Positions 8,134 to 15,569 of a stretch of DNA of 64,000 nt are shown one piece after another. The stretch comes from Streptomyces erythrochromogenes (GTDB lineage Bacteria > Actinomycetota > Actinomycetes > Streptomycetales > Streptomycetaceae). The position numbers were made by a program, and so were the translations under genes. The notes under the pieces were generated by a model that was not told the origin of the DNA, searched no databases, and worked only from the letters and a program-made list of their open reading frames with translations. How positions within the stretch are numbered: position 1 is the stretch's first letter; each line of letters begins with the position of its first letter. The stretch is from contig NZ_CP108036.1 of NCBI RefSeq assembly GCF_036170895.1, positions 806,001 through 870,000 on the forward strand, read 5' to 3'.

Positions 8134-9006
8134 ATGACTTACGGGAACAAGCTGCGGGAACAGATCGCGAAGCCGGGCACCACGCCGCTCATCGGGGTGT
8201 ACGACATGTACTCGGCCTCGGTGGCAGCCGGGCACTACGACGGGATGTTCGTGTCCGGGTTCGGGTTCGCGGCCTCCTACTACGGGCTGCCCGACATCGG
8301 CTTCATCGCCTGGCCCGACATGGTGGCCTTCGTCCAGCGACTGCGCGGCGCCTTCCCCCGTCACCACCTGCTCGTCGACATCGACGACGGGTACGTCGAC
8401 CCCGAAGTGGCCTGCCACGTCGTGGAGGGCCTGGAGCGGATGGGTGCCTCCGGCGTCATCCTGGAGGACCAGAAGCGCCCCCGGCGTTGCGGTCACGCCG
8501 ACGGCAAGCAGGTGCTCCCGCTCACCGAGTACCTGGAGAAGCTGGAGATGGTGCTGGCGACCCGCAAGGACCTGGTCGTCGTCGCGCGCACCGACGCCAC
8601 GGAGGAGGCCGACATCATCCACCGCGCCCAGGCCCTGGCGGCGACCGACGCGGACGTCGTCCTCGTCGACGGGGTCCGCAGCGTCGAGTGGATCGAGCGG
8701 ATCCGCGAGGCCGTCGGCGGCAAGCCGCTGCTGTTCAACCAGATCGCCGGCGGAAAGTCGCCGCGGCTCTCGCTGACCGAGCTGACCGACCTCGGCGTCG
8801 ACATGGCCATCTACAGCACCCCGTGCCTGTTCGCCGCGCACAAGGCGATGGACACCGCCCTCGCGGAACTGCGGCTGGCCGACGGGCGGCTGCCCGCGGC
8901 CGACGGGGGCGAGGAGGTCGGGGTCGGCGAGTCCACGAGGCTGCTGACCAAGAACATCTCGCGCCACCACCCCGTACCGGTGGCACGTGAGAGCGTGAAG
9001 GTGTGA
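8134..9006 (+). CDS. Isocitrate lyase/PEP mutase superfamily enzyme
   Basis: The 290-residue TIM-barrel enzyme contains the Mg-binding region LLVDIDDGY and the catalytic-loop motif RRCGHADGK with Cys119. That Cys-Gly-His triplet is the lyase-type motif of isocitrate and 2-methylisocitrate lyases; PEP mutases and phosphonopyruvate hydrolases carry a different loop. C-C bond cleavage of a 2-hydroxy acid is therefore more likely than P-C chemistry, but the substrate is not known. The length suits methylisocitrate-lyase-like enzymes rather than the 430-residue AceA elsewhere in the window. GGAGGA precedes the ATG. The stop overlaps the GTG of a small secreted protein, implying translational coupling. 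Confidence 0.85.
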   Translation: MTYGNKLREQIAKPGTTPLIGVYDMYSASVAAGHYDGMFVSGFGFAASYYGLPDIGFIAWPDMVAFVQRLRGAFPRHHLLVDIDDGYVDPEVACHVVEGLERMGASGVILEDQKRPRRCGHADGKQVLPLTEYLEKLEMVLATRKDLVVVARTDATEEADIIHRAQALAATDADVVLVDGVRSVEWIERIREAVGGKPLLFNQIAGGKSPRLSLTELTDLGVDMAIYSTPCLFAAHKAMDTALAELRLADGRLPAADGGEEVGVGESTRLLTKNISRHHPVPVARESVKV

Positions 9007-9257
9007 CCGGCGCGCGCATCCGGGCCGCCGCCGCGCTCACGGTGGCCCTCATCGGCGGCGGCGCGACACCGGCCGCCGCGAGCGGCAGCCTGATCACCGT
9101 CATCGACAACTCGCACTCCGACTCCGTGGTGGAGGTCGACCGCGCGGGCAACCTCCAGAGCGGCAGCGGGACGGCCGGCAGCGACCACGACGGCAGCGCC
9201 GTCGACGTCCTCGCCACCCTCGTCGAAGCGGTGCGCCCCGCCGACGAGAAGGGCTGA
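9003..9257 (+). CDS. Small secreted protein coupled to the lyase-family gene
   Basis: This protein has 84 residues. A signal peptide (RIRAAAALTVALIGGGATPAAAS) ends with an AxA-type cleavage site near residue 27. The mature part of about 57 residues is polar and acidic (VIDNSHSDSVVEVDRAGNLQSGSG). Its GTG start overlaps the TGA of the preceding gene (GTGA), so it is probably translated by coupling. I do not recognise the family, and pairing of a cytosolic lyase with a secreted peptide is unusual. A perfect hairpin terminator follows 23 bp downstream. Confidence 0.72.
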   Translation: MTGARIRAAAALTVALIGGGATPAAASGSLITVIDNSHSDSVVEVDRAGNLQSGSGTAGSDHDGSAVDVLATLVEAVRPADEKG

Positions 9258-9280
9258 GACCCACCTGACCGCACGACGAG

Positions 9281-9312
9281 AACGGCCGGCCCGCTTCGGC
9301 GGGCCGGCCGTT
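9281..9312 (+). terminator. Strong rho-independent-type hairpin with TTCG loop
   Basis: Fourteen-base perfect arms (9281-9294 and 9299-9312) enclose a TTCG tetraloop closed by C-G, an exceptionally stable RNA hairpin. It lies between the small secreted protein and the convergent gene on the minus strand, so it may serve both. There is no T-tract, which is normal for Streptomyces. Confidence 0.85.
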
Positions 9313-9369
9313 CGGCCGTTGCGGCGGCCTTGTCGCCGGTGTCGGTGTCGGTGTCGGTGGACGTCAGCG

Positions 9370-9585
9370 TCAGTCCTCCCCCAGCAGGTCCAGGTCCTCG
9401 ACCACGTCGGTGACGTCGTCGGTCAGGTCGTCGGTGAGCTCGTCGGCCGGGCCGTCGGCCGGTGCGGACACCGAGGTGGCGGCCGGCGCGGAGGCGGGCC
9501 CCGCGGCGTGGGCGGTGGTGGCGGCCGAGAGGGCGCAGCCCGCGAGGGCCAGGGCAAGGGCGGCGGTTCGTACGTTCAGGCGCAT
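9370..9585 (-). CDS. Small secreted acidic protein
   Basis: The 71-residue protein has a signal peptide (MRLNVRTAALALALAGCALSA followed by ATTAHAA). The mature region is acidic and ends in repeated Asp-rich steps (DELTDDLTDDVTDVVEDLDLLGED). The start was chosen as the ATG directly before the signal peptide; the longer frame upstream has poor coding character. No family is recognised. Small secreted acidic peptides of this kind occur in Streptomyces surface proteomes. The AGC of the signal region is not followed by a typical lipobox context, so lipidation is uncertain. Confidence 0.65.
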   Translation of the reverse strand: MRLNVRTAALALALAGCALSAATTAHAAGPASAPAATSVSAPADGPADELTDDLTDDVTDVVEDLDLLGED

Positions 9586-9737
9586 GTCCTGAGAACGATC
9601 TTGCCCGCCGGAGGTCACACCGTGTGACCGAGGCGGGCGCGGCCGCACGGCGCCCTTCGGGGACATGCATGCCGGAACCGCCCGTGCCACGCTGTTCACA
9701 GGCCTCGGGGAGACAGCCGCGACGAACGGAGCGCGCT

Positions 9738-11369
9738 GTGAACGGTCCGTACCCCTCAGCACCGCTGCGCCGCGGCCTCGCCGCCGCCTGCGCCGCGCTC
9801 CTGTTCGTGGCGCTGGCCACCGGTACGGCGACCGGGGCGGACCCGTCCCCGACCCCGACCCCCTCCCCTTCTCCGTCCCCCTCCGGCGGGCTCGACCCGC
9901 GCATCACGGAGATCATGCGGAAGCCGGAGTACCGCAATGCCCAGTGGGGTCTGCTGCAGACCGGGCCGGACGACGGCCGCGCGGTCCACAGCATGTACCC
10001 CGACCAGTTCTTCATCCCCGGGTCCACCGCCAAGCTGGTCAGCGTCTCCGGCCCGTGGCACACCCTCGGCTCCGAACACCGCTTCGTGACACCGCTCTAC
10101 GCGGTCGGCGACCGCAGGGGCGCCACCCTGACCGGCGACCTCGACCTCGTCGCCCAGGGCGACCTCACCATGGGCGGCCGGACTCGCCCCGACGGCACGG
10201 TCGCGTACACGGACCTCGACCACACCTACGCCAACGACTTCACGGGGGCGACCCTGACCCCGGAGAACCCCCTGGCCGGCATCGACGAGCTCGCCCGCCA
10301 GGTACGCGCCTCGGGCATCACCCGCGTCGACGGGGACGTGATCGTCGACAGCAGGCTGTTCGCCCCGGACCCCGTCCTCGACCCGACCCCCACCCCCATG
10401 ATCGTCAACGACAACCTGATCGACCTCCTGACCGCCCCCGGGGACCGGGCGGGCGCGGACGCCCGGCTGGAGTGGCGGCCGAAGGTCGCCCCGTACCAGG
10501 TCAGTTCCACGGTGAAGACCGTCGCGGCCGGCGGACCGACCGACATCACGGTGACGGCCACCGACGGCGGCACCCGCATCCGGCTGTCGGGCACGATCGC
10601 GGCGGACGCCGAGCCGCTGCTGCGCACCTCCCCCATCACCGACCCCGCCGCTTTCGGGCGTGCCGCGCTGATCCAGGCACTGGAACGGGCCGGCGTACGG
10701 GTCACCGCGGACCCGGCCGGCCCCAACCCGGTCGCCCGGCTGCCCCGCGACTACGAAGGCCGGCCGCGGGTGGCCGCGTACACCTCCCCGCCCTACGCCC
10801 AGTACGCCAAGCTGATCCTCAAGGTCAGCCACAACCTGGGCGCCAACCTGGGCATCTGCCTGATGGCCGTCACGACCGGCAGCCGCCAGTGCGAGGACGG
10901 CTTCCCGGTGCTCGCCGACTTCCTGGAGGAGGCGGGCGTCGACCGCGGGCAGCTCCAGCTCATGGACGGCCGGGGCGGGAACCCGGCCGACCGGGCCACG
11001 CCCGAGGCGCTGGTGCAGATGCTGGCGTACTGGCAGCGCACCCCCGACGCGCGGCTCTTCCGCGAGGCCCTGCCCATCCTCGGCGTCGACGGGCTGCTGG
11101 CCGAGAACTGCCGTGACTGCCCGGCGCGCGGGAAGGTGTTCGGCAAGACCGGTGCGGCGGTCGGCGGGGACGCGCTCAACGACCGTCTGGCCGTCGGGGC
11201 CATCACCATCGCCGGGTACCTGGACCGCGGCGGCGGCCGCTTCGACCCCTTCTACGCCGGGGTCAACGGCGCCTCCACCCCCGGCCCGGACACCCAGGAC
11301 GTGGTGGCCATCGCCAATGACCTCGCCATGATCGCCGCCTACCTCCAGGAGGCGCCGCCGTCCCCCTGA
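9738..11369 (+). CDS. dacB: D-alanyl-D-alanine carboxypeptidase/endopeptidase, class C PBP (S13)
   Basis: The 543-residue exported enzyme trims or cleaves peptidoglycan cross-links. The signal peptide (LAAACAALLFVALATGTATG) is followed by a Pro/Thr/Ser-rich linker. The penicillin-binding motifs appear in order: STAK in PGSTAKLVS, SHN in KVSHNLGANLG, and KTG in VFGKTGAAVGGD. This identifies the S13 (DacB/PBP4) family. The large insertion between the first two motifs (about residues 110-340) is typical of S13. The GTG start sits just before the signal peptide; a longer frame upstream lacks coding character. It is transcribed singly. Confidence 0.92.
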   Translation: MNGPYPSAPLRRGLAAACAALLFVALATGTATGADPSPTPTPSPSPSPSGGLDPRITEIMRKPEYRNAQWGLLQTGPDDGRAVHSMYPDQFFIPGSTAKLVSVSGPWHTLGSEHRFVTPLYAVGDRRGATLTGDLDLVAQGDLTMGGRTRPDGTVAYTDLDHTYANDFTGATLTPENPLAGIDELARQVRASGITRVDGDVIVDSRLFAPDPVLDPTPTPMIVNDNLIDLLTAPGDRAGADARLEWRPKVAPYQVSSTVKTVAAGGPTDITVTATDGGTRIRLSGTIAADAEPLLRTSPITDPAAFGRAALIQALERAGVRVTADPAGPNPVARLPRDYEGRPRVAAYTSPPYAQYAKLILKVSHNLGANLGICLMAVTTGSRQCEDGFPVLADFLEEAGVDRGQLQLMDGRGGNPADRATPEALVQMLAYWQRTPDARLFREALPILGVDGLLAENCRDCPARGKVFGKTGAAVGGDALNDRLAVGAITIAGYLDRGGGRFDPFYAGVNGASTPGPDTQDVVAIANDLAMIAAYLQEAPPSP

Positions 11370-11683
11370 CCGGCCCTCCCCGGCCGCCGGAGGCACGGTC
11401 GGGGGTCGTCTCAACCGGATGCTCGGCGGCGCCGTGTACGTCGCCGAGTCCTACGAGGACGCCGCCGCGAGGGAACCGGGCGGGACCGGTCCGGCCCGAT
11501 CCCCCGGCGGTCGCCCGGCACGGCTGGGTGAGCGAGGGTGAACCGGCCGAGCCGGTCCGCCATCAGGCGTTCGTCCCGGATGCCCGGGAAGCGTTCCAAC
11601 GGTATCGGGCGCGGCCGTTCGGATGCCTTCGCCGCCGCCGGCGTCGGTCGCCACCGCGCAGACGGCGTCCGCCCGTGGCGTCG
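11370..11683. other. 314-bp spacer with possible decayed small ORF
   Basis: No convincing gene is seen. On the minus strand an ATG overlaps the stop of the Asp23-like gene (ATGA) and opens a 78-codon frame ending at 11451. Its codon bias is good only for the first 25-30 codons. The adjacent frame (about 11411-11599, starting MERFPGIRDERLMADRLG) then takes over with better third-position GC. This pattern suggests a frameshifted remnant of a third operon gene, but I recognise no family. Confidence 0.3.
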
Positions 11684-12340
11684 TCATGGTGCGGCCCCCT
11701 GTGGCCGGTGCGGCGGGTCGTGGAGGTCGGTGACGGTGACGTCGAGGGCGGAGACGGTCAGGCCGAGCCGTTCGTGCGCGGCCCGGACGGCGGTGCGGCG
11801 TACGGCTTCGGACGTGGCCCGCAGGTCGTGTCCGTACTCGACCGTCACCTCCAGGCGCACCGTGACCGGTCCGCGTGCCTGCTCGCCGCGGCCGCCGGGC
11901 GGGGCGATGCGGCAGCTGCCGGCGCGGACGCCGGGGACCTCCTCGGCAGCCGTGCGCAGGGTGCGGGCGGCGACGGACTCGTGGACCCGGGCGTCCTCGT
12001 CCGCCCCGCCGAGCGGCAGGGCCCGGCCGGGGCGCGGTTCCAGGCGCACCGCGTCCATGACCCTGCGGACGAGAGCCGACGGGTCCGCAGGTCCGCCGGC
12101 GGCGGCCGTCGTCGGGGCGACCGCGGCGGTGCGGAGCCGTTCCAGGTCGGCCACCGCTTCCCGGCAGTGGGGGCACCGGAGGGTGTGCGGGTCCGCCGGG
12201 GCCTGCCCGGTGCGCTCTGTGCCCCCGGTGCGCTCGGTCTGCTCCCATACGGCGGCCAGGTCGCGGCCGCAGGCGAGGAGTTCGGCGTGTTCCTCGCCGG
12301 GTCGTTCCTCGGGCGGCACGAAGCGTTCGGGGTGGTTCAT
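11684..12340 (-). CDS. Zinc-motif plus Asp23/Gls24-like protein, likely partner of the ECF sigma factor
   Basis: The protein has about 218 residues and two parts. The N-terminal half contains HTLRCPHCREAV, which matches the HxxxCxxC signature of zinc-binding anti-sigma factors. The C-terminal half (VAARTLRTAAEEVPGV through VTVRLEVTVEYGHDL to LTVSALDVTVTDL) follows the Asp23/Gls24 pattern of envelope-stress proteins. The ATG overlaps the sigma factor stop (ATGA), so the two are translationally coupled. I infer that it restrains the sigma factor in response to envelope or redox stress. Asp23-type proteins after ECF sigma genes are common in Streptomyces; whether the zinc motif is functional is untested. 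Confidence 0.75.
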   Translation of the reverse strand: MNHPERFVPPEERPGEEHAELLACGRDLAAVWEQTERTGGTERTGQAPADPHTLRCPHCREAVADLERLRTAAVAPTTAAAGGPADPSALVRRVMDAVRLEPRPGRALPLGGADEDARVHESVAARTLRTAAEEVPGVRAGSCRIAPPGGRGEQARGPVTVRLEVTVEYGHDLRATSEAVRRTAVRAAHERLGLTVSALDVTVTDLHDPPHRPQGAAP

Positions 12341-12924
12341 CGCCATGCGGCCATCGCCTCCGTCAGCACGCACCGGGCCCGGAAGACGCGAGCGCGGACC
12401 GCTTCCGGGCTGATGCGGACCGTCTGGGCGATCGATTCGTAGGGCATGCCCTCGATCTCCCGCAGAACCCAGCAGACCCGCTGCTCCGCGGACAGGCAGC
12501 GCATCGCGAGGTCGAGATCGTGGGCGGCCGCATTCGATTCGGCGGCCCGGACGGGCGGCGACCGGTGCTCCGGAGGGGCCGGCTCCGGGACCGCGTCGGG
12601 GTCGGCGACCGGTCTGCGGGCGCGCAGCAGGTTCAGGCAGCGGTTCGTGACGATGCGGTGGAGCCATACGCCGAATCCCGCCTCGCCCCGGAACTCGGGC
12701 AGTCTGCGCCAGGCGCTGACGAAGGCGTCCCGTACGGCGTCCTCGGCTTGCGTCCGGGTTCCCATGAGGCGCTCGGCGAGCTGGAGCACGGCCGCTCCAT
12801 GGCGGTGGACGAGCACCTCGAACGCCTCCTCGTCCCCTTCCGCCGCCCTCACGGCCAGCAGCCGGTCCCCGGCGCCGGACGCACCGTCCGCGTCCTCACC
12901 GCAGGGGTCCCCTTGAGCACTCAC
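12337..12924 (-). CDS. ECF-family RNA polymerase sigma factor
   Basis: The protein has 195 residues. Region 2 runs from EAFEVLVHRHGAAVLQLAERL through QAEDAVRDAFVSAWRRLPEF to WLHRIVTNRCLNLLR. Region 4 runs from LSAEQRVCWVLREIEGMPYE to RISPEAVRARVFRARCVL, with the helix-turn-helix. The GTG start follows GGAAGGAG at seven bases. It is the first gene of a coupled operon with the zinc/Asp23-like protein. A possible self-recognised promoter (GTAAC, 18 bp, GTC) lies near 12950-12975 on the minus strand, but this is weak. Its regulon cannot be inferred from the window. Confidence 0.92.
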   Translation of the reverse strand: MSAQGDPCGEDADGASGAGDRLLAVRAAEGDEEAFEVLVHRHGAAVLQLAERLMGTRTQAEDAVRDAFVSAWRRLPEFRGEAGFGVWLHRIVTNRCLNLLRARRPVADPDAVPEPAPPEHRSPPVRAAESNAAAHDLDLAMRCLSAEQRVCWVLREIEGMPYESIAQTVRISPEAVRARVFRARCVLTEAMAAWR

Positions 12925-13156
12925 ACGCGGGCTCCTTCCAGCCTCCGCTGCTTTGACACCTCAGTCGCGGATTTCGTTACGGCCGAAAGATCCGCACTGG
13001 CGTTCCCGTCGTGGCCGTCGCGGTCAACGGACACTGCGGGTCGGCCGTTCCCTGGACCTGCGCCGCAGCTCACCGCCAGTGCCCGGCAGGAGCCGGCGTT
13101 GCCGTGATCTGCTCGCGGGACACCTGCGTGCCGGGCACCTCGGTGAGGAAGGCCGG

Positions 13157-13993
13157 CTACGGGCGGGCGGCGGTGATCAGGTAGTAGTCCAGGATCTGCT
13201 GTTCCCAGGCGGCCATGAAGTTCCGCGGCCAGGTGCCCGGTGCCCAGAGGCGGGCGAGCCAGCGGTCCCAGCCGGGCCAGACCTGCGGGCCGATCGAGTC
13301 GGCGCGTACGTCGCCGAAGCCGGCTTCGGCGAGGGCCTGCGCGAGCCGGGAGACGGGCCGGGCGATGTCGAGTCCGCTGGCGAACGTCTCGAGCAGGCCT
13401 GCGAGCCGCTCCTCGGGGGCGGGCGCGCCGTCGACGCTGAAGAAGCCGGCGACCGCCACCCGCCCGCCGGGGCGCAGGACCCGGGCCGCCTCGCGGGCGA
13501 ACGCCGTCAGGTCCGGGAAGTGCTGGACCGCCTCGACGCTGTACAGGCAGTCGAACTCCGCGTCGCCGAGCGGCAGGCTCTCGGCCGCTCCGAGGACGAA
13601 GCGCAGCCGCTGCGGCCGCGCGGCGAGGAGCGGGGAGTTCGCCTCGCGGGCCCGCCGGAGCTGCTGGGGGTGGATGTCCACGCCGGTGACCGCGGCGGGC
13701 CCGTACTCGTCGAGGGCGAGGGCGCATCCGAGGCCGAGGCCGCAGCCGATCTCCACGGCGCGGCCGCCGTCGGGGGCGACCGCGTCGAGCACGTGCCGGT
13801 AGAGGTCCTGCTCGCTGCGGATCCGGTCGTCCTGCGACAGCGGCCGTTCGAGGTCGACGGAGTGCCAGTAGCCGAAGTTGATGAACCCTCCGGCAAACAC
13901 CGGCACGGCGCTGAGATCGGCCGGCCCGTACGTCTCCCACACCTCGGGCCGTACGACCGGAGCGGGCTGCTCCACAGGGTCTTCCGACACCAC
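13157..13993 (-). CDS. SAM-dependent methyltransferase (class I)
   Basis: The protein has about 278 residues. The SAM-binding motif I is VEIGCGLGLGCALA, followed by the acidic loop VTGVDIHPQQL, motif II DAEFDCLYSVEAVQHF and motif III LRPGGRVAVAGFF. The pattern with an early INFGYWHS motif resembles small-molecule O- and C-methyltransferases that act on natural products or sterol-like substrates. The acceptor is unknown. Two adjacent GTG codons are possible starts; the first follows GAGGAGG at seven bases. It stands alone, divergent from a membrane protein gene. Confidence 0.85.
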   Translation of the reverse strand: MVSEDPVEQPAPVVRPEVWETYGPADLSAVPVFAGGFINFGYWHSVDLERPLSQDDRIRSEQDLYRHVLDAVAPDGGRAVEIGCGLGLGCALALDEYGPAAVTGVDIHPQQLRRAREANSPLLAARPQRLRFVLGAAESLPLGDAEFDCLYSVEAVQHFPDLTAFAREAARVLRPGGRVAVAGFFSVDGAPAPEERLAGLLETFASGLDIARPVSRLAQALAEAGFGDVRADSIGPQVWPGWDRWLARLWAPGTWPRNFMAAWEQQILDYYLITAARP

Positions 13994-14127
13994 GTCACCG
14001 CCTCCTCGTGACGGGGGCGTTGCGCCCCGGAGCCACCAGTGTGGCCCGTGGAACCCCGTCACGACAGAGGGCACGCCCGAGCCCCGGTGCGCACGCCCCG
14101 CCGGGGCCCGCGGCTTAGGGTGGCGCC

Positions 14128-14652
14128 ATGGATCATGCCGAGGCCGCAGCCGCCGGCGCACCCGCCGAGGAGGCGGCCGCTGCCGCCGCCCGGCTGAAGG
14201 AGCGGCTGTACGCGACCATCACCATGATCTCCGTGGTGATCGGTCTGGCTGTGTCGGGGCACGCCGACGCCGCCGGGACCGCGGCCACGGTGCTGACCGC
14301 CGCCGTCGGGCTGTGGCTGGCGGCCCTCGTCGCCGACCAGCAGGCCCACCGCGTGGTCCACGGCCGGCTCGCCACCGGAGCGGAGTTGCGGCACATGCTG
14401 TGGGTCAGCAGCCCCCTGCTGCTGTCCGCCGTCGGCCCTTTGATCCTGATCGCCGCCTCCGCCCTCGGGGTGATGGACCTGCAGACCGCCCTGTACGCCT
14501 CGGCGGGCGTGAGCGTCGCCAGCCTCTTCGGCTGGGGCTGGTACGGCGGCGTCCGCATGGGCAGCGGCGCGGCCGTCGCCCTGCTGGCCGGCGCACTCGA
14601 CGCGGCGATCGGCCTGGCCGTCGCCGTGGTGAAGGCCGCGGCGGGCCATTGA
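14128..14652 (+). CDS. Hypothetical integral membrane protein
   Basis: The 174-residue protein has an Ala-rich cytoplasmic N-terminus (about 30 residues) and roughly five hydrophobic segments: LYATITMISVVIGLAVS, TVLTAAVGLWLAALVA, LLLSAVGPLILIAASALG, SVASLFGWGWYGG and AVALLAGALDAAIGLAVAVV. The conserved-looking DQQAHRVVHG lies between segments two and three. Composition resembles uncharacterised four- or five-helix proteins of Streptomyces; I cannot assign transport activity. It is followed 64 bp later by the ArsR-type regulator gene in the same direction. Confidence 0.75.
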   Translation: MDHAEAAAAGAPAEEAAAAAARLKERLYATITMISVVIGLAVSGHADAAGTAATVLTAAVGLWLAALVADQQAHRVVHGRLATGAELRHMLWVSSPLLLSAVGPLILIAASALGVMDLQTALYASAGVSVASLFGWGWYGGVRMGSGAAVALLAGALDAAIGLAVAVVKAAAGH

Positions 14653-14682
14653 CCCGAGGCGGAAGCGGAGGCTGATCGTTCG

Positions 14683-14703
14683 CCCCATACCGAAATCATG
14701 GGG
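14683..14703 (+). promoter_or_regulatory. Palindrome with CCGAAAT half-site before the ArsR-type gene
   Basis: CCCCAT (14683-14688) and ATGGGG (14698-14703) are inverted repeats around CCGAAAT (14690-14696). The CCGAAAT heptamer is the same half-site as in the perfect operator ahead of the EamA gene. This suggests autoregulation by the ArsR-type protein that starts 13 bp downstream. Confidence 0.5.
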
Positions 14704-14715
14704 CATCCTGGACGC

Positions 14716-15450
14716 ATGAACCAGTCGCATCCTGGGCCGCCCGCGGACGCCCCGGCCCCGGCGGCCCGCCTGGCGGCCTTCGCCTCCGCCCTGGCCGACG
14801 AGACGCGGGCCGCGATCTGCATGACGCTGCTGGAGGGGCGCGCCTGGACCGCCGGTGAGCTGGCCCGGATCACGGGGGTGGCCCCCTCCACCGTCTCCGG
14901 CCACCTGGCCCGGCTGCTCGATGCCGGGATCTGCGTGACCGAGCGGCAGGGCCGCCACAGCTACGTGCGCGTCGCCGATGCCGCGACGGCCCGCCTGCTC
15001 GACGAACTCGCCTCCTACGCCGTCCCGGACCGGGACGCCGCGCACGCCGTACCGGTGGTCGGCGCACCGGATCCGCTGGCCCGGGCCCGGACCTGCTACG
15101 ACCACTTCGCCGGGCGGCTGGGCATGGCGGTGACCGACGCGATGGAGGAGCGCGGCCTGCTCCGCACGGAGGGCGTGTTCGAGCTGACGGAGGCAGGCCG
15201 CCTCTGGTGCGCGCAGGCGGGCATCGCCCTGGTCGGCGAGGGGCGCAGGCGGCAGGCGAGCTCCTGCCTGGACTGGACGGAGCGGCGCCGCCACCTGGGC
15301 GGCCTGGTGGGGGCGCGGCTGTGCGCGCTGTCGCTGGAGGAGGGATGGGTCGTGCGTCCGCCGGGCGGCGGGCGGGCGCTGGAGGTGACCGCGGCGGGGG
15401 AGCGGGCCTTCGGCGACCTGTTGGGGATCACCCGGCAGGCGTGGGCGTAG
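14716..15450 (+). CDS. ArsR-family winged-helix repressor
   Basis: The 244-residue regulator has its winged helix at residues 14-95: LAAFASALADETRAAICMTL, then the recognition region GELARITGVAPSTVSGHLAR and the wing ERQGRHSYVRVAD. The C-terminal 150 residues form an extension (LARARTCYDHFAGRLGMAVTD and so on) found in longer ArsR-like proteins. It contains three cysteines but no classic metal-binding motif of the CxC type. The ATG has no strong Shine-Dalgarno, and the transcript may be near-leaderless. It probably controls itself and the downstream EamA-PanE pair through CCGAAAT sites. Confidence 0.85.
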   Translation: MNQSHPGPPADAPAPAARLAAFASALADETRAAICMTLLEGRAWTAGELARITGVAPSTVSGHLARLLDAGICVTERQGRHSYVRVADAATARLLDELASYAVPDRDAAHAVPVVGAPDPLARARTCYDHFAGRLGMAVTDAMEERGLLRTEGVFELTEAGRLWCAQAGIALVGEGRRRQASSCLDWTERRRHLGGLVGARLCALSLEEGWVVRPPGGGRALEVTAAGERAFGDLLGITRQAWA

Positions 15451-15527
15451 GCCCTGCCCCCACCCCCCCCTGCCCCCACCCCTCCTTCCCCTGTCCCCTG
15501 TCCCTGCACGTCACGATCCCGATTCAT

Positions 15528-15547
15528 ATTTCGGTCGACGCCGAAAT
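15528..15547. promoter_or_regulatory. Operator ATTTCGG-N6-CCGAAAT
   Basis: Perfect 7-bp inverted arms (15528-15534 and 15541-15547) flank a six-base TCGACG centre. The site ends 22 bp before the EamA start, where it would overlap the promoter. The same half-site precedes the ArsR-type gene, which makes that regulator the likely ligand-responsive binder. Confidence 0.72.
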
Positions 15548-15569
15548 GTTGCGGTCGTAGAGTGGCGCC

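Noticed and set aside
8134..9006. PEP mutase and a phosphonate pathway
   Set aside because: The active-site loop reads RRCGH with a catalytic Cys of the lyase branch, and no phosphonopyruvate decarboxylase or other phosphonate genes are nearby.
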